Counted from the first letter of the stretch, positions 44,622 through 53,204 are shown. The stretch: 64,000 bases of DNA from Gemmobacter aquaticus (GCF_007859075.1 NZ_VOAK01000011.1:434001-498000), one strand, 5' to 3'. Translations and numbers: made by a program. The notes: generated by a model not told the origin, from the letters alone.

Positions 44622-45236
44622 ATGAAACAGATTCTTGCGTTTGGTGACAGTCTGACATGGGGTGCCGATCCGGTCACCGGCCTGCGCCATCCTGAGAGCG
44701 GGCAATGGCCGCGCGTGCTTGGGGCGGGGCTGGATGGTGCGCGCGTCCATGCAGACGGGGTGGGCGGTCGCACCACCTGCCGTGACGACGATGCGGGGGC
44801 CGCATGCCGGAACGGGGCCAAGGCGCTGCCGGTTGCCCTGTCTGCACATATGCCGCTCGATCTGGTCATTCTGATGCTGGGTACCAATGATCTGAAGGCG
44901 GTGCATGGGGGGCGGGCCGTGACGGCGCAGGCGGGTATTCGTCGCCTGGCAGAGATCGTTGAGCTTTTTCCCTACAAGCCACGCAGCGCGAAACCCCGAT
45001 TGCTGATCGTCGCACCGCCGGCCTGCGGCCCGAATGCCGCGGGCGGCCGGATTGTTTCTGAATCAGAGCTATTGGCGCTGCTCTATCGCAGTCTCGCCAC
45101 CGAACTGGACTGCGCCTTCTTTGATGCCGGCACCGTCGCACACTGCAGTGCGGCCGATGGCGTGCATCTGGATGCCGAGAATACAGCGGCGATTGGCCGC
45201 GCCCTGATTGGCCCTGTTTTGCAGCTTCTTGCCTGA
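44622..45236 (+). CDS. SGNH/GDSL family hydrolase
   Basis: The 204-residue esterase has all four SGNH blocks: Ser10 in ILAFGDSLTWG, Gly in GVGGRTTCRD, Asn in MLGTNDLK, and Asp/His in DGVHLDAENTA. It lacks a signal peptide, so it acts in the cytoplasm on an imported compound. Such enzymes remove acetyl or other acyl groups from sugars or act as aryl- or thioesterases. It lies 16 bases after the enolase gene and 87 before the binding-protein gene. I infer that it deacylates the imported substrate. Confidence 0.88.
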   Translation: MKQILAFGDSLTWGADPVTGLRHPESGQWPRVLGAGLDGARVHADGVGGRTTCRDDDAGAACRNGAKALPVALSAHMPLDLVILMLGTNDLKAVHGGRAVTAQAGIRRLAEIVELFPYKPRSAKPRLLIVAPPACGPNAAGGRIVSESELLALLYRSLATELDCAFFDAGTVAHCSAADGVHLDAENTAAIGRALIGPVLQLLA

Positions 45237-45323
45237 CAGGATAGCGCAGATACGCCACATGCCGGACATGTTGGCTTCGAGGCGAGCCGCGCGCCCTTGA
45301 CGCGGCACTGGATGGGAGGACAC

Positions 45324-46922
45324 ATGAAACGCTTTCTGGCATCGGTCGCGCTTGGCGCATTGCTGATCGGGGCAGCTCCGATGGGGGCCATTGCGGAAAC
45401 CCCGGCGGATCAGCTGATCGTCGCAACGAGCATGAGCAACATTCTGACGCTTGATCCCGCGACGATTACCGGGCGCGAGACGGTACAGGTGCTGAACAAC
45501 ATCTATGACACGCTGGTGATCCTGTCGCCCGAGGATCGTTCGATCCAGCCCCGCATTGCCGAAAGCTGGGAGGTGGCGCCCGACCGTATGTCGATCCGCT
45601 TCAAGCTGCGGCAGGATGCGAAATTCGCCTCGGGCAATCCGGTGACGGCGCAGGATGTCGCCTGGAGCCTGCAGCGCCTGATGAAGCTGAACCTTGCGCA
45701 GGCATCATTCCTGAAGTCGCGCGGCTTCACGGCCGATGCGGCGCCTACACTGTTCGTGGCAGAGGATGACCACACTTTTGTGATGAACCTGCCGAAACCC
45801 GATGACCCGAACCTGATCCTGATGGTGCTTGCACAAAGCGGGCCGGGCTCGATACTCGATACAAAGACCGTGCTCGAGCATGAAAAGGACGGTGATCTGG
45901 GGGCTGACTGGTTGACCCTGAACTCGGCCGGATCGGGACCGTTCACGCTGACGCAATGGGCGTCGAACGAATACATCATCCTCACGCGCAATGACAATTA
46001 CTGGGGGCCAGCCCCTGCGATGAACCGCGTGCTGATGCGCCACCTGCCGGAATCGCAATCGCAGCGACTGATGCTGGAGCAGGGCGATATCGACGTGGCC
46101 TATTCGATGCAGGCCCCCGATCTGCAGTCGCTGGAAGGCAGTGAAAAGATCACCGTCGCCTCTGCGCCGGGTTCAGGTTTTTACTACCTGTCCGTGTCGA
46201 TGAAGGATGAACGCTTTGCCAATCCGAAGGTGCGTGCTGCGCTGCGGCTGCTGATCGACTACGAGGGTATCAACAAGGCCGTCATGCCCTATTACGGCAA
46301 GCTGCACCAACGGCCGCTGTCGACCGGCGTTGCGGGTCTGCTGCCCGATCCGGGGTATAAGCTGGATGTGGAACAGGCCAAGGCGCTGTTGGCCGAAGCA
46401 GGTTACCCCGACGGGTTCAAGACCACGCTGCGGGTTCTGTCGGAAGATCCCTTCATGAAGGCCGCGACCGCGATCCAGAACACGCTGGCGCAGGCCGGTA
46501 TCGAGGCAGAGCTGATCACCGGCTCGGGCGACCAGATCTATGGCGCGATGCGCGAGCGGAACTTTGAACTGCTCGTCGGGCGCGGCGGCGGCGGTCAGCA
46601 ACCCCATGCCGACAGCAATCTGCGCGCGCTGGCCTACAACCCCGACAATAGCGATGAGGCGAAGCTCACCAACTATCAGGGTTGGCGCACCAGCTATTAC
46701 GACCCGAAGCTGAACGAGATGATCGAGGCTGCGCTGCTTGAGCAGGATCCGGCCAAGCAGGCCAAGCTTTATGAGGAAATTCAGGTCTATATGGACCAAT
46801 CCGTCATGTCGATCCTGCCGTTCTCGGAGGTTGTCGATACCGCCGCCTACCAGTCGGATGTTCAGGGCATGATCGTCAGCCCCTGGGTGTCGCGGTTTGA
46901 AGGCGTGACCAAGACCCGCTGA
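45324..46922 (+). CDS. ABC transporter substrate-binding protein, family 5 (peptide/nickel/oligosaccharide type)
   Basis: ATG 45324 has GGGAGGA upstream and begins a signal peptide (LASVALGALLIGAAPMGAIA with cleavage after AEA-like residues). The 532-residue body has the family 5 pattern: LDPATITGRETVQVLNNIYD, RIAESWEVAPDRMSIRFKL, SAGSGPFTLTQW and NDNYWGPAPAM. Members bind peptides, opines, nickel or oligosaccharides; no ligand can be read. The matching permeases and ATPases are on the opposite strand directly downstream, with two terminators between the convergent groups. It is the third gene of the enolase group. Confidence 0.92.
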   Translation: MKRFLASVALGALLIGAAPMGAIAETPADQLIVATSMSNILTLDPATITGRETVQVLNNIYDTLVILSPEDRSIQPRIAESWEVAPDRMSIRFKLRQDAKFASGNPVTAQDVAWSLQRLMKLNLAQASFLKSRGFTADAAPTLFVAEDDHTFVMNLPKPDDPNLILMVLAQSGPGSILDTKTVLEHEKDGDLGADWLTLNSAGSGPFTLTQWASNEYIILTRNDNYWGPAPAMNRVLMRHLPESQSQRLMLEQGDIDVAYSMQAPDLQSLEGSEKITVASAPGSGFYYLSVSMKDERFANPKVRAALRLLIDYEGINKAVMPYYGKLHQRPLSTGVAGLLPDPGYKLDVEQAKALLAEAGYPDGFKTTLRVLSEDPFMKAATAIQNTLAQAGIEAELITGSGDQIYGAMRERNFELLVGRGGGGQQPHADSNLRALAYNPDNSDEAKLTNYQGWRTSYYDPKLNEMIEAALLEQDPAKQAKLYEEIQVYMDQSVMSILPFSEVVDTAAYQSDVQGMIVSPWVSRFEGVTKTR

Positions 46923-46958
46923 TCCATTCCTCCACACCCTCCACGGATCGGCCAAGGG

Positions 46959-46984
46959 ACGGGCGCATCGCAAGATGCGCCCGT
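46959..46984 (+). terminator. Terminator after the binding-protein gene
   Basis: ACGGGCGCATC (46959-46969) pairs perfectly with GATGCGCCCGT (46974-46984) around GCAA, giving an 11-base stem 37 bases after the stop. A T-containing stretch (TCGCCTTTGTG) follows. Confidence 0.8.
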
Positions 46985-47025
46985 TCGCCTTTGTGCGTCA
47001 CGCGAGCCCAGGGGCGGGACAAACG

Positions 47026-47057
47026 GAAAGGGCCGCGCCTTTCGGCACGGCCCTTTC
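47026..47057 (-). terminator. Terminator after the ABC ATPase operon
   Basis: GAAAGGGCCGCGCC (47026-47039) pairs with GGCACGGCCCTTTC (47044-47057) with one C-A mismatch and a TTTC loop. It lies 20 bases after the minus-strand ATPase stop and has T and A runs at the stem ends, so it may work in both directions. Confidence 0.75.
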
Positions 47058-47076
47058 GGTTGCGGTGGGGCAGAGG

Positions 47077-47838
47077 TCAGATCTGCCCTTCGTATTCCAG
47101 CGAGGCGGCGATCAGTTGCCGCGCGTAAGGATGGGTTGCGCCATTCCCGGCGATCGCCTCGCGCGGCAGGATCTCGGTGATCTCACCGTGCAGCATCACT
47201 GCGAAACGGTCACACATATGGTCAACCACGGCCAGATCATGCGTCACCATGATATAGGTGAAGCCACGCTCTTCCCGCAGTCGGGCGAGCAGGTTCAGGA
47301 TCTCTGCCTGAACCGAGACATCAAGCGCCGAGGTCGGCTCATCCAGCAGCAGGACCGCAGGTTCAAGGATCAGCGCGCGCGCAATGGCCACCCGCTGCCG
47401 CTGCCCGCCCGAGAGTTGATGGGGGAAGCGGTCGAGGAACTCGACGGGCAGGCCCACATCGGTCAGCGCGCGGCGCATCCGCGCCTCACGGTCGTCAAGG
47501 CCATGGATGCGCAGCGGCTCGGCCAGCACGGTGCGCACCGATTGGCGCGGGTGGAGCGAACCGTAGGGGTCCTGGAACACCATCTGCAGCAGACGGCAGC
47601 GGTCCTTCAGCGGCACGTCGCGCACATTACGGCCGCCGATCTCCACCTTGCCGGTCCAGAAGTCGGTCAGCATCGAAACACAGCGCAGCACAGTCGACTT
47701 GCCCGAACCGCTTTCGCCGACAAGCCCGAAGCACTCGCCCGGCTTGACCGAGAAGCTGACGCCGGGCAGCACCTTGACAGCATCCGGCCCGTGGCCAAAG
47801 CTGATCGACAGGTCTTGGATAGCGACTGATGCGGTCAT
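47077..47838 (-). CDS. ABC transporter ATP-binding protein (DppF/OppF type)
   Basis: ATG 47838 with GAGGAGG upstream gives 253 residues. Walker A is GLVGESGSGKSTVLRC, the Q-loop is in MVFQDPYGSLHPRQSV, the signature is HQLSGGQRQRVAIARAL and Walker B is AVLLLDEPTSALD. The PYGSLHPRQS stretch is typical of the second ATPase of peptide-type importers. Its start overlaps the first ATPase gene (ATGA). It is somewhat short at the C-terminus for the family, ending soon after THPYARQLIAASL. Confidence 0.93.
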   Translation of the reverse strand: MTASVAIQDLSISFGHGPDAVKVLPGVSFSVKPGECFGLVGESGSGKSTVLRCVSMLTDFWTGKVEIGGRNVRDVPLKDRCRLLQMVFQDPYGSLHPRQSVRTVLAEPLRIHGLDDREARMRRALTDVGLPVEFLDRFPHQLSGGQRQRVAIARALILEPAVLLLDEPTSALDVSVQAEILNLLARLREERGFTYIMVTHDLAVVDHMCDRFAVMLHGEITEILPREAIAGNGATHPYARQLIAASLEYEGQI

Positions 47839-48674
47839 GTCCGGGCCTCCTCTTTCCATTCCGGGCGACGGTCAAGCACAGCCAGCGGTGCGCGCGATCC
47901 GCCGATGCGCGGCTGTGCGGCCAGAAGGCCGCGGGTGTAGGGGTGTTGCGCGTGGTCCATGTCGCGCGCATTCAGCGTCTCCACCACGCGACCGGCATAC
48001 ATGATCAGCACCCGGTCGCAGAAATTGCGGACAAGATTAAGGTCATGCGAGATCATGATGAGGCCAATGCCGCGATCGCGCACCAGCCCGTCGAGGATGT
48101 TCAGAACCTGCAGACGCACCGTCACATCCAGCGCCGATGTCGGCTCGTCCGCGATGACCAGATCGGGATCGGCCAAAAGCATCATTGCGATCATCACGCG
48201 CTGGCCCATGCCGCCCGAAATCTCGTGGGGGTAAAGGTCATGCACGCGCTCCGGGTCGCGGATTTTTACCGCCGCAAGCATCTCAAGCGTCTTGACGCGT
48301 GCGTCTGACTTCGACACCGGAAAGTGCCGCAGCAGCGTCTCGGCCACCTGATGGCCCACGCGTTGAATGGGGTTCAGGCTGAACTTCGGGTCCTGCAGGA
48401 TCATCGACATCCGCCGCCCGCGCACCTTGAGCATCTGCGCCTCGGAAAGGTTGAGCAGGTCGAGATCCTCGAACCGGAGTTTCTCGGCCGTCACCTGCGC
48501 CGAGGGCAAGAGCCGCAGCAGCGCCCGGCCTACGGTCGATTTGCCCGACCCGCTTTCACCCACGATACCAAGCCGTTCGCGCCCGAGCGTGAAGCTCACG
48601 TCGCGCACGGCATCGGTGGGGGCGCCATTGTAGCGGATGCAAAGGTTCTTGACCTCGAGAATGGGGTTTTCCAT
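47835..48674 (-). CDS. ABC transporter ATP-binding protein (DppD/OppD type)
   Basis: The 279-residue ATPase has Walker A GIVGESGSGKSTVGRALL, Q-loop MSMILQDPKFSLNPIQRVG, signature HEISGGMGQRVMIAMML and Walker B DLVIADEPTSALD. The LNP stretch after the Q-loop and the length indicate the first ATPase of the peptide-type family; an iron-sulfur cysteine set often found at the C-terminus of OppD is not evident. It lies four bases after the second permease gene. Confidence 0.93.
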   Translation of the reverse strand: MENPILEVKNLCIRYNGAPTDAVRDVSFTLGRERLGIVGESGSGKSTVGRALLRLLPSAQVTAEKLRFEDLDLLNLSEAQMLKVRGRRMSMILQDPKFSLNPIQRVGHQVAETLLRHFPVSKSDARVKTLEMLAAVKIRDPERVHDLYPHEISGGMGQRVMIAMMLLADPDLVIADEPTSALDVTVRLQVLNILDGLVRDRGIGLIMISHDLNLVRNFCDRVLIMYAGRVVETLNARDMDHAQHPYTRGLLAAQPRIGGSRAPLAVLDRRPEWKEEART

Positions 48675-48678
48675 CGGC

Positions 48679-49560
48679 TTACCTGCGGTTCATCTGCTTG
48701 GGGTCCAGCGCGTCGCGCAAGCCATCGCCCAGAAGGTTGAAGGCAAGGCTGACACAAAGGATCGAAAGGCCGGGGAAGGTCACAAGCCACCAGCTGTCGA
48801 TCATGTAGCGCCGCCCGGTGGCGATCATCGCGCCCCATTCGGGCAGGGGCGGCTGCGCGCCGAGCCCCAGAAAGCCAAGCCCGGCTGCAGTCAGGATCAC
48901 GGTTGCCATGTTCAGCGTAAGCCGGATCAGCACCGAGGGCAGGCACATCGGCATGATCGACTTGACGATGATCCGCAGGGGCGAGGCGCCTTGCAGACGC
49001 GCGGCGGCAATGTAGTCGGCCTTGCGGAAGGTCATCGTCTCGGCGCGCGCAAGGCGGGCGATCGGGGGCCAGGCGGTCAGGCCGATGGCGATGATTGCGT
49101 TGTTCAGGCTTGGGCCGAGCGCCGCGACAAAGGCCAGCGACAGGATCAGCGAGGGAAAGGACAGAAAGATGTCGGTGATCCGCATCATTACCGTATCAAT
49201 GCGCCCGCCAAGATAGCCCGAGGTGGTGCCGACGATCAGTCCGATGGGGCCTACGACAATCGACACGAGGAAGATGATGGTCAGCGTGATCCGCGCGCCC
49301 CAGACAAGGCGCGAAAATATGTCCCGCCCCAACTCATCCGCGCCGAACAGATGGCCGTTGCCCGGTGCCTGAAGCACGTTGTTGAGGTCTTGCGCATAGG
49401 GGTCATGCGTGGCGATCCATGGCGCGAAGGCTGCGGTGAGGATCAGGATCGACAACACCAGAAGGCCAAAGGCCGAGGTTGGCGAGCGAAGGAGAAATGT
49501 CAGGATGTTGCGCGCGGCCAGAAGCGGCGCAGGCAGGCGGGATGCGGGCAGCGCGGTCAT
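48679..49560 (-). CDS. ABC transporter permease (DppC type)
   Basis: This 293-residue permease has six membrane segments after an N-terminal tail. The cytoplasmic EAA loop that contacts the ATPase reads YIAAARLQGASPLRIIVKSI. The periplasmic NVLQAPGNGHLFGADELGRD between helices 1 and 2 is the signature of DppC-type proteins. Its start overlaps the DppB-type gene stop as ATGA. Confidence 0.93.
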   Translation of the reverse strand: MTALPASRLPAPLLAARNILTFLLRSPTSAFGLLVLSILILTAAFAPWIATHDPYAQDLNNVLQAPGNGHLFGADELGRDIFSRLVWGARITLTIIFLVSIVVGPIGLIVGTTSGYLGGRIDTVMMRITDIFLSFPSLILSLAFVAALGPSLNNAIIAIGLTAWPPIARLARAETMTFRKADYIAAARLQGASPLRIIVKSIMPMCLPSVLIRLTLNMATVILTAAGLGFLGLGAQPPLPEWGAMIATGRRYMIDSWWLVTFPGLSILCVSLAFNLLGDGLRDALDPKQMNRR

Positions 49561-50579
49561 TTTGTCCTCGGATCGAACAAGCGATAAAGAAGATCAGAGA
49601 GCAGGTTCAGCGCGATGAAGATCACGCCCACGATCAGAACGCAGGTCATCACGGCGTTCATGTCTCCGATGATCAGGTTGTTGGTCAGGTACTGGCCAAA
49701 GCCCGGCCAGGCGAAGACCGTCTCGATCAGCACCGCGCCTTCAAGAAGGCCGCCATAGGCCAGCGCGATGATCGTCACCAGTTGCACGCGGATGTTGCCA
49801 AAGGCGTGCCGCCAGATGGTCTGCCGCCGCGACAGGCCTTTGACGCGGGCGGTGACCATATACTCCTGCCCCAGTTGATCCAGCATGAAGCTGCGGGTCA
49901 TCCGGGTGATATAGGCCGAGGAGGAATATCCCAGCAGGGCAGCAGGCAGGATCAGGTGGTTCACGGCGCTGGCGAAAACGTCCATCTCGCCGGCAATCAG
50001 GCTGTCGATCAGCAGAAAGCCAGTCACGTCCGGGACCATGCCAATGTAGAACTGGCTCATCCGCCCCGATCCGCCGACCCAACCCAGATGGGCATAAAAA
50101 ACGATCAGCGCGATCATCCCTGTCCAGAAGATCGGCATCGAATGACCAAACAGGCTGAACACCCGCACCAGATGGTCCGGCCAACGGTCCTTGTTGACCG
50201 CCGCCGTAACGCCCAGCGGGATGCCCAGCCCCGCGCCGATCAGGATGGCAAAGGTGGCAAGCTCGATCGTGGCGGGCATGACATGCAGGATATCCTCGAT
50301 CACCGGCTTGCCTGTACGGATCGAGGTGCCGAAATCGCCTGTCAGGACATCGCCCAGATAGCGCAGGAATTGCTCCCAAAGCGGGCGATCAAGGCCGAGT
50401 TGCTGGAACACTTGCTGGTAGATCTCGGGTGAGGCTTCCTCGCCCACAATGGCGCGCACCGGATCGGCAGGCATCATACGCCCGATAACGAAGGTGAGCA
50501 GCAAAAGCCCCAGCAGTGTAACCGCAATGGTGCCGGCCTGCCCAAGGGCGCCACGCAGGCGCATTCGGCTGATTGACAT
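49557..50579 (-). CDS. ABC transporter permease (DppB type)
   Basis: The 340-residue permease has an N-terminal helix (GTIAVTLLGLLLLTFVIGRM), the DppB signature MMPADPVRAIVGEEASPE, and the ATPase-contact loop YMVTARVKGLSRRQTIWRHA. It is the first gene of the minus-strand transport operon (DppB, DppC, DppD, DppF types). A predicted GntR operator lies 67-78 bases upstream. Confidence 0.93.
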   Translation of the reverse strand: MSISRMRLRGALGQAGTIAVTLLGLLLLTFVIGRMMPADPVRAIVGEEASPEIYQQVFQQLGLDRPLWEQFLRYLGDVLTGDFGTSIRTGKPVIEDILHVMPATIELATFAILIGAGLGIPLGVTAAVNKDRWPDHLVRVFSLFGHSMPIFWTGMIALIVFYAHLGWVGGSGRMSQFYIGMVPDVTGFLLIDSLIAGEMDVFASAVNHLILPAALLGYSSSAYITRMTRSFMLDQLGQEYMVTARVKGLSRRQTIWRHAFGNIRVQLVTIIALAYGGLLEGAVLIETVFAWPGFGQYLTNNLIIGDMNAVMTCVLIVGVIFIALNLLSDLLYRLFDPRTK

Positions 50580-50645
50580 GGTTCCTCCCCCGGTCTCGCC
50601 TGTTCCACGCTATCGAAGGTCGTACAGGCTGACAGATACTTATAC

Positions 50646-50657
50646 CTGTCTGACAAG
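50646..50657. promoter_or_regulatory. Predicted GntR operator, site 2 (permease operon)
   Basis: CTGTCTGACAAG is identical to site 3. It is 67-78 bases upstream of the DppB-type start. A further CTGACAG lies 19 bases nearer the gene (50629-50635), which could be a second, weaker half. Confidence 0.7.
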
Positions 50658-50701
50658 TTTGCGTGTTGCTGTCAAGCCGGGGATGGCCTGACAGCGCTTT
50701 C

Positions 50702-51016
50702 TTACAGGAAATCGTCGCGGCGCGGCGTGAAGCAGTCGATCAGTTCACCGGCCTCAAGGCATTCACAGCCGTGTTCGATGCCCGATGGAATCACCAGGCT
50801 GTCACCGGCTTGCAGGTCATGGGCCACTCCATCGCGGAAAAAGCGGAACTTGCCCCTTGCCACATAGGTCGATTGCACGTGCGGATGGCTGTGCAACTTG
50901 CCGTTTGCGCCGGTTTCAAAGCGAAACGACACGACCATCAGCTCGGGTGACTCGGCGAGCACCTGGCGCTGGACGCCAGTGTCGGGGGTGCGTACGGGAA
51001 AGGTGGGAAGGGACAT
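50702..51016 (-). CDS. KdgF-like cupin
   Basis: This 104-residue cupin closely resembles KdgF. The motif KLHSHPHVQSTYVARGKFRF holds the metal histidines, with a third in LVIPSGIEHGCECLEAGELI, and the C-terminal DCFTPRRDDFL is characteristic. KdgF speeds conversion of 4,5-unsaturated uronates, released from pectin or alginate, into the linear ketonic form. The similarity is my reading of the sequence, not a search result. It is a single-gene unit between the GntR gene and the permease operon, with its own predicted GntR operator 49-60 bases upstream. Confidence 0.82.
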   Translation of the reverse strand: MSLPTFPVRTPDTGVQRQVLAESPELMVVSFRFETGANGKLHSHPHVQSTYVARGKFRFFRDGVAHDLQAGDSLVIPSGIEHGCECLEAGELIDCFTPRRDDFL

Positions 51017-51064
51017 GGCCTGGCCTCCAGATTAAACTCTGGTCATCACATATCCAGTTCAATC

Positions 51065-51076
51065 CTGTCTGACAAG
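51065..51076. promoter_or_regulatory. Predicted GntR operator, site 3 (cupin gene)
   Basis: CTGTCTGACAAG is an exact copy of site 2. It lies 49-60 bases before the cupin start and just after the GntR gene stop, so it sits where a cupin promoter must be. Confidence 0.7.
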
Positions 51077-51087
51077 ACGGCTTGCCG

Positions 51088-51828
51088 TCAGGTCGTGGAT
51101 CGCCCGACCCGAAGCAGGGCCTTGTAGCGTTCAAGGCTGCCGCGCAGGTGCTCTCTCATGCGGTCACGCGCGGCCTCGGCGTCACCTTCCATGATGGCAT
51201 CAAGGATCTGACTGTGTTCCTGTTGCAGGTGAAGGTTATAGTCCTTCGGCCTTGCGCCGGGGGCGGCGCCCTGCAGTTCGCCGCGCGGGATGATCCCTGA
51301 TCGAATCAGGGTCAGAAACTCAGGAAAGCGGCGGTTCTGCGTGGCCTCGGCAATGGCCATGTGAAACTCGAAATCCGCGTCGCGGGTGGGTTCATCGGCG
51401 CGCAGGCAGTCGACGACGCGGTGATGTGCGTCGATGATTGCCTCCAGCTGGGCAGGGGACCGACGTGCTGCGGCAAGGGCTGCGGCCTCTATCTCGAACA
51501 CCGTCCGCAACTCAAGCAGTTCGATGACCGACGAGATACGCGCGGTTGTCAGATCATCAAATGGTCGCGTGGGTCGGGCCGAAAGATCCAGCGCGAAGAC
51601 GCCGGCACCCTTGCGCGCCTCAACCAACCCGTCAGCGCGCAAGGCGGCGATCGCTTCACGAACGACGGCGCGGCTGACCGAATGCAGACGCGTCAGCTCG
51701 TTCTCGCTGGGCAATTTGTCTCCGGCACGGAACACGCCCGCTTCAAGATCGCGCCGCAGGCTGTTTGCGATCCGATCGACAAGCGAATCCTCGGACCGGG
51801 TGGGCAAAACCTTGGCTGCGTCAATCAT
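51088..51828 (-). CDS. GntR family regulator, FadR subfamily with FCD domain
   Basis: ATG 51828, with AGGAG six bases upstream, gives 246 residues. The winged helix (about 15-80) shows DRIANSLRRDLEAGVFRAGD, LPSENELTRLHSVSRAVVRE and EARKGAGVFAL. The helical FCD domain has the expected metal/ligand residues in DADFEFHMAIAEATQNRR, LQQEHSQILDAI and MREHLRGSL (Asp, His, His, His). FCD regulators usually release DNA when an organic or sugar acid binds. A similar palindrome lies just before its own start and before three neighbouring units. Confidence 0.93.
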   Translation of the reverse strand: MIDAAKVLPTRSEDSLVDRIANSLRRDLEAGVFRAGDKLPSENELTRLHSVSRAVVREAIAALRADGLVEARKGAGVFALDLSARPTRPFDDLTTARISSVIELLELRTVFEIEAAALAAARRSPAQLEAIIDAHHRVVDCLRADEPTRDADFEFHMAIAEATQNRRFPEFLTLIRSGIIPRGELQGAAPGARPKDYNLHLQQEHSQILDAIMEGDAEAARDRMREHLRGSLERYKALLRVGRSTT

Positions 51829-51845
51829 CTTGCTCTCCTGCCGGT

Positions 51846-51857
51846 CTGTCCGACATC
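51846..51857. promoter_or_regulatory. Predicted GntR operator, site 4 (autoregulation)
   Basis: CTGTCCGACATC keeps the core TGTC-n-GACA of sites 2 and 3. It is 18-29 bases upstream of the GntR start, a usual place for an autoregulatory site. Confidence 0.55.
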
Positions 51858-51907
51858 TTGGCGTCCTTGCAAGAGTGGTATCGCTATGCGGCCCCACCTG
51901 CAAGCGA

Positions 51908-52966
51908 TCAGCGCAGTTGACGTTCAAGCCAGTCGAAGGCTGCGGTCTGACGGTCAGGAAGAAAGCTGTGACCGCAGTCAGGACGGTGCAAGGCCAGGCG
52001 GTCCGCAGCTCCAAACGCTTGCCACACTTCGGAAAGCCTCGTGTAAGCGGACTCGACCGCCGGTGCGGGGAACAGATGGTCCGCAAGGCCGACCTCTGAC
52101 CAGAGGGGTCTTGGGGCGGACAGTGCCGCGATGTCAGGCAGGTCGAGGTAGCGTGCCAGCAGGGGGTGTGTCATCCAGAAGGCCGATTGCCCTCGCGTCT
52201 GGTTGTTCTCGGGCGTCATCAGGCCTGGCAGGCTTGCCATCCAGCTGATCGAGACGGTGGCCGCGATATGCCGTGACAGCGCTGCCGTTTGCCAAGCCCG
52301 AAAGCCGCCGAGAGAAAATCCGACTGCAGCGATGCGTTGGGCGTCGACGGACGGGTGTGTTGCAAGCCAGTCTGCGGCGCGGCAGTCCTCCCAGGCCATG
52401 ATGCTCGCGGGCGACAGGCCGATTTGCATCAGGTTGGCGGCCAGAGCCTGTTGCGCCGCATAGCCATTGCCCGCGCGGCCACCCCAGCCAAGCGCATCGA
52501 CCGAGAGCACCGCAAAACCCCGGCGCAGCAACTCGGCCCCGTAGGGTCGCGCGCCGAAAAAACGCTGCGCCCAGGCCTCGGCCACCGGGTTCGGGGCTGT
52601 GCATGGCAAGCATTTCTCCTTGCCGATTGCAAACTCTGACCCGTGGTCATGAAGGGCGAGAACGGCGGGATGCGGCCCCGTGGTATCCGGAAGGGCCAGC
52701 AGCGCGGGGGCAATCAGGCCCGAGCCGAAATCGAGCGCGATCTCCTGAACGACGCCACCTGCGACGGGAACCTCTGTGAACACCTCTTTGGTGATCGGCG
52801 GCTCCGGAAGATCCGGTAGCGCAAGGTCGCGCAGAATTTGCCGACCCGCCTCGCGCCATCCGGCAGGATCGGCGTCTGGCCGCCAGCCCGCGAGAAAACC
52901 GCGCCTCCGGGCATGCTCCAGCAGGGCAGGCACCAGATTGTCGGGGGTGATCTGTGGTTCACGCAT
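51908..52966 (-). CDS. Alpha/beta hydrolase, acetylxylan-esterase/dienelactone-hydrolase-like
   Basis: ATG 52966 is the first usable start, since further upstream the frame runs into the tRNA gene. The 352-residue protein has the oxyanion strand HPAVLALHDHGSEFAIG, the nucleophile elbow RIAAVGFSLGGFRAWQ with its serine, an acid in SEVGLADHLFP and the histidine in RPDCGHSFLPD. The fold is that of large esterases active on acylated carbohydrates, and there is no signal peptide. It lies 79 bases upstream of the GntR gene on the same strand. I infer that it belongs to the same pathway and hydrolyses an ester of the imported compound. Confidence 0.82.
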   Translation of the reverse strand: MREPQITPDNLVPALLEHARRRGFLAGWRPDADPAGWREAGRQILRDLALPDLPEPPITKEVFTEVPVAGGVVQEIALDFGSGLIAPALLALPDTTGPHPAVLALHDHGSEFAIGKEKCLPCTAPNPVAEAWAQRFFGARPYGAELLRRGFAVLSVDALGWGGRAGNGYAAQQALAANLMQIGLSPASIMAWEDCRAADWLATHPSVDAQRIAAVGFSLGGFRAWQTAALSRHIAATVSISWMASLPGLMTPENNQTRGQSAFWMTHPLLARYLDLPDIAALSAPRPLWSEVGLADHLFPAPAVESAYTRLSEVWQAFGAADRLALHRPDCGHSFLPDRQTAAFDWLERQLR

Positions 52967-53014
52967 CCTCAGTCCGGGGGAAGGGCGTTGCACCGGCAGG
53001 TGCCGGAAGACCGG

Positions 53015-53087
53015 TAGGCCCGGAGGGACTCGAACCCCCAACCAAGGCGTTATGAGCGCCCTGCTCTAACCATTGAGCTACAGGCCC
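53015..53087 (-). tRNA. tRNA with CAU anticodon, most likely tRNA-Ile2 (lysidine-type)
   Basis: On the minus strand the cloverleaf reads GGGCCTG acceptor, TA, D-arm GCTC...GAGC, anticodon stem GGGCG/CGCCT with loop CTCATAA, T-arm GGGGGTTCGAGTCCCTC and CGGGCCT acceptor end with discriminator A. CCA is not encoded. The anticodon CAU suits elongator Met or the AUA-reading Ile2; the GGGCCTGTAGCTC start matches alphaproteobacterial Ile2 tRNAs better than elongator Met. Confidence 0.9.
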
Positions 53088-53204
53088 GGACCGGCGTCGA
53101 CAGGCTTAGGCGGGTTGATGGGCGCGGTCAAGCGCGGGGCGTTGCCTGTGCGGGCAATATCGTCTATGCGGGCGCGAATTCCGCCACATACCGGAGAGCG
53201 CCAG

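Noticed and set aside
53018-53204. Extension of purM or of the alpha/beta hydrolase through the tRNA region
   Set aside because: Both open frames cross a clear cloverleaf. The internal starts at 53205 and 52966 fit the family ends.
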